NCBI GenBank assembly: GCA_026260175.1
Contig: JAKCWW010001110.1
Coordinates: forward strand, 1-64,000
DNA: 64,000 bases
Direction of reading: 5' to 3'
DNA from: Reticulitermes lucifugus
Lineage: Eukaryota; Arthropoda; Insecta; Blattodea; Rhinotermitidae
Below, one piece after another: positions 58,918 to 64,000 of this stretch; the first letter of the stretch is position 1; each line of letters opens with the position of its first letter. The position numbers and the translations under genes are program-made. The notes beneath the pieces were generated by a model, which worked only from the letters and a program-made list of their open reading frames with translations, made no database searches and had not been told where the DNA came from.

Positions 58918-59170
58918 CCACTTTGATATTATTCTCCCATAAATTTTTAGTCTCTCAATCGTATACTCTCTTTCCCGACTAAAATTTTGTATGCATTTCT
59001 TAATCCACCAATACGTACTAGATGTACCGACCATCTCACAATCTTTCGTTTAATAACCTCAAAACAAATCGCACTGAGTTGTAACAGTCCATCTGTTTCT
59101 CCAAAAGAGGCTTTATATTAATCTCTCTCGTCCCCCAAAACAGGATACACTTCCAGTACAGTAAAGTCAA
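58918..59170 (-). mobile_element. LINE fragment, old
   Basis: ATATTATTCTCCCATAAATT, CTTTCCCGACTAAAATTTTG, TATGCATTTCTTAATCCACC and ACTAGATGTACCGACCATC follow the LINE order (compare 8060-8160). The match weakens towards 59170. Confidence 0.5.
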
Positions 59171-59657
59171 ATTATTCAGCATTTTAAGCTGCAATCAGCA
59201 GCCAGTACAGTGAGACTTCGGTAAAGCAAATGTTGGCTTAAGGTGGCGCTGTCAAGAAAACTCGTGTTAGTCAGACTGCTGAACACTGAACCCACTGACC
59301 AAGTACTCTGGGAAGGGACGCAGGCGCGCACCAGCCGTACCTCCAAGACAATACAACAACGCATTCTCTTCTTCACTCCGCCCATCAATCAACAGGTTAC
59401 CAGATACCTGTTGGTCAGATGCTAAGCGGAATCGCACAACTGTGACTGGAGTTATGCAACGATAGGTGCTAGTGAAGTATTATAATATGTGCTTCTCGGA
59501 AATGGAATTTCGTAATAACACGAACGATGTTACATATGAAGGGTGATTTCTCATGAGGGGGACGGGGGTATAAGAAATCATATAATTAAAACAACGAATA
59601 CCGAGGATCATTTAAGGCCATTTTTCTTACCACTTAAGAATCCCCGTCCTGCAACTT
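59171..59657. other. Unique stretch, nothing recognised
   Basis: Opposed frames at 59176-59388 and 59243-59425 have no recognisable domain. Confidence 0.45.
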
Positions 59658-59706
59658 TGTTATTATTATTAGTATTAGTACTAGTAGTAGTAGTATTAGT
59701 AGTAGT
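59658..59706. repeat. TTA/TAG trinucleotide tract
   Basis: TTATTATTATTAG then TAGTAGTAGTAGTATTAGTAG; an interrupted trinucleotide repeat. Confidence 0.85.
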
Positions 59707-59839
59707 TTTTATCACATTTATGCAGGGTATTTACAATTACATACCTGAAGCAAACCATGTTTCTAGAGTGTATAATGTTGCAGCTAATGTGTATTTACAA
59801 TTTAAGGTACATGTAATGCTGTTTCCCACTATTTTTGCG

Positions 59840-59930
59840 CTATTATTATTATTATTATCATCATCATCATCATCATCATCATCATCGTCTTCTTCTTCTT
59901 CTCATTCATCATCGTCATCGCCGTCGTCAT
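59840..59930. repeat. Compound TTA-TCA-TTC trinucleotide tract
   Basis: (TAT)n, then (CAT)9 or more, then (CTT)n and mixed CAT/CGT/CGC units. Read in one plus frame it gives Leu and Ser runs, which creates a spurious 129-codon frame (59543-59932). Confidence 0.9.
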
Positions 59931-60683
59931 AAGTAATGCAGGAAGAGGGGGGCAAATCACAGGTTACCGCTACGGTATTTGTTTGAAGCTCACAAAAAAT
60001 CAGGAAAACAACTCGAGTCCAAGATTTACACGGCACAATTTCGCTTTACGAAGACAGTGTCTAGTAAACTCACAGTAGAGTCCTTTCAGCAAATAAAGTG
60101 CTTCCAGGCACAAGCCATTACAGCTTTATTATCCATCTTCTGGATGTTGCGTGTGAAGTGTATGGCAATGAAATTTCACATGGTACGGGAATGACTGATC
60201 GGTAGCGGCACTACATGATTAGCTGTTCTGCCATCTGCTCCATTACAATTAAATTAAATAAACAACTTCAGTTAATATGACGACGGCGTGTTAAATATTA
60301 CCGAAATTACACTGACAACAGGAATTTGCAATGTCTATAACCGCCATACTCTAGCAAAAAAAAAGTTCGCTGAACATTTGTAATTCCGTTAACAACTGGA
60401 TATAATACACGTTCACGAAATGTGTGAACTCCAGAAGTGGGGATGGCAAAGTTTATAAACAATCAAGTTAAACAGAACATTTCTAGAAACATACCGACAT
60501 TATAAATTACGTTTGGATAAACGAACTAGTCATTATAGCTGCGTGTAAGAATCCTACACGTACATTTACTTGGTGCTACAAAGTCTAAATGTAAAGCTTT
60601 TAAACAGAAGCAACATACACGTGGAATGTGTATGTTACATGAATTAGCGAGATTGTAAATATAAAAATGTAATTTTATCCATT
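59931..60683. other. Unique stretch, nothing recognised
   Basis: Nothing identified. Confidence 0.5.
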
Positions 60684-60870
60684 ACGGTTTCAGTGGTCAT
60701 CAGTATCAGTTATGCAAATCTTACATCCACTGTAGCTTAGATGCATTCCTTCTTGCATAGAAATACCATTCGCATAAAACTCTGATACCTATACACCACA
60801 ATACAAGGCGTCACATCCCAGGAGACCGTACCTTCATATACTGTCGTGAGAATCTAAAATCACAAAACGA
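60684..60870. mobile_element. Family D foldback copy (both arms)
   Basis: Left arm 60684-60755: CGGTTTCAGTGGTCATCAGT, AATCTTACATCCACTGTAGC, TTAGATGCATTCC. Right arm 60758-60866: GCATAAAACTCTGATACCTA, ACAAGGCGTCACATCCCAGG, AGACC, then GTCGTGAGAATCTAAAATC (inverted terminus). The apex is too decayed to show the hammerhead-like core. Confidence 0.6.
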
Positions 60871-60954
60871 TTTTGTTATTTGCTAAGTGAGACTGTGAAA
60901 CAGGGATCAATATAAATCAAAAGCTTCAGAAAATGAAGTTCTCAGAGGACTACG

Positions 60955-61165
60955 TCGGAAATGCGTGAGAAAGTTATGATATCAGATAACGAGAAACTTC
61001 CTGATTTACACAGATCACCCAGTGTTGTTAGCATAAGTATACCGCTGGTTAAACATGCCGAGAGGATGGGAGAGATAAAGAATACATACAGAATTTTGGG
61101 GAGGAAAATCTTCACAAAGAAACTTTTGGAAGACCGAGGAGACGGGAAAAGAACATTAGACTAAA
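60955..61165 (+). mobile_element. LINE fragment
   Basis: CCTGATTTACACAGATCACC, AAACATGCCGAGAGGATGGG, AGAGATAAAGAATACATACA, GAATTTTGGGGAGGAAAATC and GGAAGACCGAGGAGACGGGA correspond in order to [23 protein letters not shown] and GRPRRRW of the LINE. It stops before the AQDRDRWRA segment. A plus frame (60961-61164) survives but is heavily altered. Confidence 0.65.
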
Positions 61166-61797
61166 ACGTGTCTTAGATAAACAAGCTCCGACGACGAGCG
61201 GCAATGGAACTGTCACACAGTCGTGTCCAGTACAATGTTAAATAGGCTATGTCGGAATTTCGAAACTAGAAGCAGGGTGTTGGGAAGGGTTTAATTACGG
61301 AAATGAATATAGACCTAACTGTAAAATATCAACTGTAAAGGAAATGTGTGGTAAAGCGTGTGGTCTATATTAATAATCCGTCTGCGTAATATGTAAGGTA
61401 CCATAATTCTGAAGGAGTATGAAATACTGTAGACCCTCGAATGAACGGATCTCTTATGTATAGATTTCGGAAAGAAACAGTCGAAATCTGTTGGTTCCGA
61501 AGTTTTCGTCCGCAATGGGAATATGTGAAATTAGCAATCTTGACTTTTAAATAGCGAAGCGGCCACTACGTGGCGGACACGGACGCGCACTCAGCCATTG
61601 CTGACACTCTCGTGGAGGTAGTAGTATATTGTTCTTTTTATAACCTGGATCGTGGATTTATTATATTTATCTGAAATTTAATAAATTCCAATTAACAATC
61701 ACTACAAATTTAATTACATTTGTGTACAGTATTATGTGTATGCATCAGAGTTATATATACAGCACTGGGCGACTTTTTAGGCTATATACATGCACAT

Positions 61798-61798
<1 letters not shown>
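61166..61798. other. Unique stretch, nothing certain
   Basis: AGCAGGGTGTTGGGAAGGG at about 61270 may be a LINE scrap (AATAGGGTGCTGAGGA segment). Confidence 0.4.

Positions 61799-61844
<46 letters not shown>
61799..61844. repeat. (CA)23 microsatellite
   Basis: A perfect 46-bp CA run, the purest simple repeat in the window, preceded by TATATACATGCACATG. Confidence 0.97.
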
Positions 61845-61846
<2 letters not shown>

Positions 61847-62794
61847 TCGAAAGTGCCGAATAATCAGCATTATCGGACCACCTACTTCCCCTATTATTCC
61901 GTTCATTCGAGGCTCTACAGTAATCAGTTGTCAGTCCTTCAGAATCTCATGGTTCATTTAGAGTAAAATGTAGAAAAATAAATCTATACTCTTAAGAAAT
62001 TAGAATGCAAGAACTATCGTCCCCTTCAAAGACATTTTTCATGCGGCGTTAACGAGACAAATAAAACTTTCTCATGCTTATCTTTCGCTGATTTATATTT
62101 TCGTATTGGCAACTGTTACAACTGATACCTACAAATTCATTTCATCTAAAACAGGCTTCTGTCTTTCATTCACTTCCAAACATGTGGAGGTTAACGTAAT
62201 TCTTGCCCTTTTGATCGCTGAATGGGGAGTCGATGAAGAACTCTGGTGGGGAAGTCAGGAATCTCAGGGAGATCCTGGATAGCAGCTTTTAGGTTCTGTA
62301 ATTTATTGCAAGCACATGCGCACATTGAGTGACAGAGGAGGCACCAGGTGTTGGAGAACTGAAACACGTTCGAAACGTAATAAAAAAGTGTATCTAAATT
62401 ATTCTTACTTTGAGATTTTATTGCGAGCGTGCGGAATATCGGAAGCTCCTCGCATAAGTCGGTCCGCCTCATAACATACAAGTTCACTTCACGGAAACGC
62501 TGGTTACAAAATTCGTCATTTTATAAAATACTTCCTCCACATGGATACTTCCATCTAATCATTCCACAGCACGGACATTACTTGTTTTATGGTAAAACTA
62601 AACAACCGTCAACGATCAGTACAAATTTTGTCTGTACGAAGAGCCGGTCAATATGCAAGTCTAAATAGTACGTAACATTTAAAAGAGCTTATAGGTTCTT
62701 TCAAAGACATTCATTTCATTTTAACCACTGAATTTCAATTTAGGGTTAGGTTTGAACCTGTCAACTAATGGGTGTGAAAACTGGCCTAAAGTTG
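61845..62794. other. Unique stretch, nothing recognised
   Basis: The 98-codon minus frame at 62191-62487 has no recognisable domain. Confidence 0.45.
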
Positions 62795-62995
62795 AGTGAG
62801 TAACAAAGACTATGTTCAAAAAAGTGTTGAGAAGAATATTTGATAACAGGGAAGAAGAAACATGACGCTGGAGAAAGCTGTATAAAAATATGAGGGTGCT
62901 GAAATGAAGAAAGGTGAGAGGGCTACAGAGTTTTAACCGGAAAATCAAAGGGAAAAGACACATCGAAAAGAGACAAGCGTAGCTGGGATATCGGA
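62795..62995 (+). mobile_element. LINE fragment, old
   Basis: GTTCAAAAAAGTGTTGAGAA, GAATATTTGATAACAGGGAA, GAAGAAACATGACGCTGG and AGAAAGCTGTATAAAAATAT correspond to VFENRVLRRIF...RDEETGEWRRLHK. A weak IKGKRHIEK segment follows, where the family has IKSRRMRWAGH. The 134-codon minus frame at 62721-63125 is mostly its antisense. Confidence 0.6.
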
Positions 62996-63052
62996 TAAAA
63001 ATGGGACTCCAAGGCACAAGGCATAACGCTGTGTATTGGTTTCGTTTGTGAC

Positions 63053-63130
63053 GTTTGAAGTTCTCACGGCATCTAGTGTGAGGGTTAAGCCTTCCTGGGA
63101 TGTAATGCCATGTAGCTTGATACACGAGTG
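63053..63130 (-). mobile_element. Family D single arm with terminus
   Basis: TTTGAAGTTCTCACGGCATC (terminus), AGTGTGAGGGTTAAGCCTTC, CTGGGATGTAATGCCATGTA, GCTTGATACACGAGTGC. It ends before the apex. Confidence 0.62.
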
Positions 63131-63749
63131 CTAAATGCAGACAGTGTTACACTCCAAACAACAGAATTCTGAATTTCTTTGGCTGGGAATACGGACTAAT
63201 GGTGGGCACTTCTAAAGACGACAAAGAACCTGGAATGTTACATGAAAGAAGGAGAATTCTTCAACCTGTTTGCACGACGTCTAACTTCTGGAAAAGACCT
63301 CTACTCCATGGGATTCATTCCATGCCGCCATTTCGAAATGTACCAATACTGTCGACATGAATATTATTCGTCTCCAACCATCCATTGTACGTAACACACG
63401 TTAAATTCATATTGAGATTTTTTTAATCCTTCACGTTGAGAATATTGTCTTTATTAGTGCGATCCGAATAACTGTGTAGTTTAAGGCTGCTGAAGCAGTA
63501 AGCGGGTCGTGATTCCTCCAGTCCGATTAAATCTAACTCCGTAAGTTGCTGCAAAGACAAAGCAATTTGTCCTCCACAGAATTCCTGTATACCCTTGCCA
63601 CACTGCATGAGTCATGTCTTGTGAAACTGGAATTTGCCTTTGCAGCACATTACAGTACTTAGTCTCCATTCGACTTAACCTGACTCGAATCGATTAGGGC
63701 CAAGTGTGCCAGCAAACTAACCAGTTACGCATTCGACGTTTGCTTCCCA
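63131..63749. other. Unique stretch, nothing recognised
   Basis: Overlapping minus frames at 63423-63669 have no recognisable domain. Confidence 0.45.
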
Positions 63750-63825
63750 GTACGTTAAGGCAGCCAAAGTATGAAAGGGGTCATTCATTTACATCTAGTT
63801 CCGAAGTAAAGAATGTGTGTGTTCT
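63750..63825 (+). mobile_element. SINE B tail fragment
   Basis: TACGTTAAGGCAGCCAAAGT, TCATTTACATCTAGTTCCGA, AGTAAAGAATGTGTGTG parallels GGCGGCCGGA...CTAGTGCCGAGGTTAAGAATGAGTGTAG of better copies. It is short and diverged. Confidence 0.45.
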
Positions 63826-63899
63826 CCTCGAAGTCACATGACTTTTATTTCTGCATGCTCTTAATGCTTCGACACTGGAATAATTATTTTACTAGTCTT

Positions 63900-64000
63900 C
63901 GTAAAGGTATCACTCTAGATCAGGCCATGAAGGCCCAGAGGGGGAGCAGAGGGAGGGGGAGTAGAGGTATAGCCCTACTCTTTCTTTAACCTCGGCACTA
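63900..64000 (-). mobile_element. SINE B, cut by the window end (minus strand)
   Basis: GTAAAGGTATCACTCTAGAT, CAGGCCATGAAGGCCCAGAG, GGGGAGTAGAGGTATAGCCC and TTTCTTTAACCTCGGCACTA are the inverted tail of the 26554-type SINE B, with its GGCCTTCAAGGCC-like palindrome. The body and head lie beyond 64000. Confidence 0.85.

Noticed and set aside
59543-59932. 129-codon frame with Leu and Ser runs
   Set aside because: Produced by trinucleotide repeats.
62721-63125. 134-codon minus-strand frame
   Set aside because: Mostly antisense of a LINE fragment and part of a D arm.
1-64000. LTR retrotransposon, endogenous virus, Polinton or CRISPR array
   Set aside because: No paired long terminal repeats, capsid/polymerase/integrase-like frames, long virus-type inverted termini or regularly spaced CRISPR repeats were recognised. 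The only regular array (44590-44950) has no spacers.

Overview
The window looks like repeat-rich, non-coding DNA from an insect of the cockroach/termite group (Blattodea), most like Periplaneta. This assignment is an inference. It rests on two things: a non-LTR retrotransposon C-terminus and a tRNA-derived SINE whose translated shadow peptides I recognise from cockroach gene models, and an AT-rich, intron-like background full of decayed repeats. No search was run. I found no host exon, tRNA gene, rRNA gene, CRISPR array, operon or LTR/viral element that I can support. The longest open frames (120-151 codons) are unrecognised or fall in repeats, as expected by chance.

The recognisable content is mobile-element fossils. 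(1) Eleven 5'-truncated fragments of one LINE family, RTE/BovB-like by its C-terminus and its short tandem TTAG tail. The best, 7831-8306, has perfect 14-bp target-site duplications. (2) tRNA-derived SINEs in several families: A (4031, 53751, 54858), B (ten pieces; the best, 26554-26839, has a perfect 12-bp target-site duplication), C (9855, 37845, 47525) and F (18930, 51265), plus isolated tRNA-like heads. (3) A dispersed family 'D' with about 17 pieces. Its better copies are two arms set head to head, so the element is a short foldback with termini like TTGAGGTTCTCACGG. (4) A better preserved foldback at 28649-29098, with arms of about 185 bp. (5) Simple repeats, including a roughly 385-bp GTAT/ATAC tract that switches strand (45625-46010), a 46-bp (CA)n at 61799 and a 59-bp minisatellite at 44590-44950.

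The most interesting signal is in the foldbacks. Each arm of 28649-29098 contains a sequence that folds as a complete minimal hammerhead ribozyme: stem I TAGGC/GCCTA, CTGATGA, stem II GGCTC-TATA-GAGCT, GAA, a loopless palindromic stem III ACCGGT, and an A at the predicted cleavage position. The one departure is an extra T after CTGATGA. Family D, unrelated in primary sequence, repeats the plan at its arm junction (CTGAAGA-T-GGAGG...CCTCC-GAAAC) and the same outward-facing arrangement. The 59-bp minisatellite appears to be an amplified piece of a D arm.

Region by region: 0-9 kb is mostly unique AT-rich sequence with a D copy, SINEs A and B and the best LINE. 9-27 kb holds scattered D, B, C and F copies. 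28.6-29.1 kb is the hammerhead foldback. 30-43 kb holds LINE tails and SINEs. 44-47 kb holds the minisatellite, the strand-switch microsatellite and a D foldback. 48.2-48.5 kb is a GC-richer repeat-like island. 53-64 kb is the densest mosaic of SINE, D and LINE pieces, some abutting or nested.
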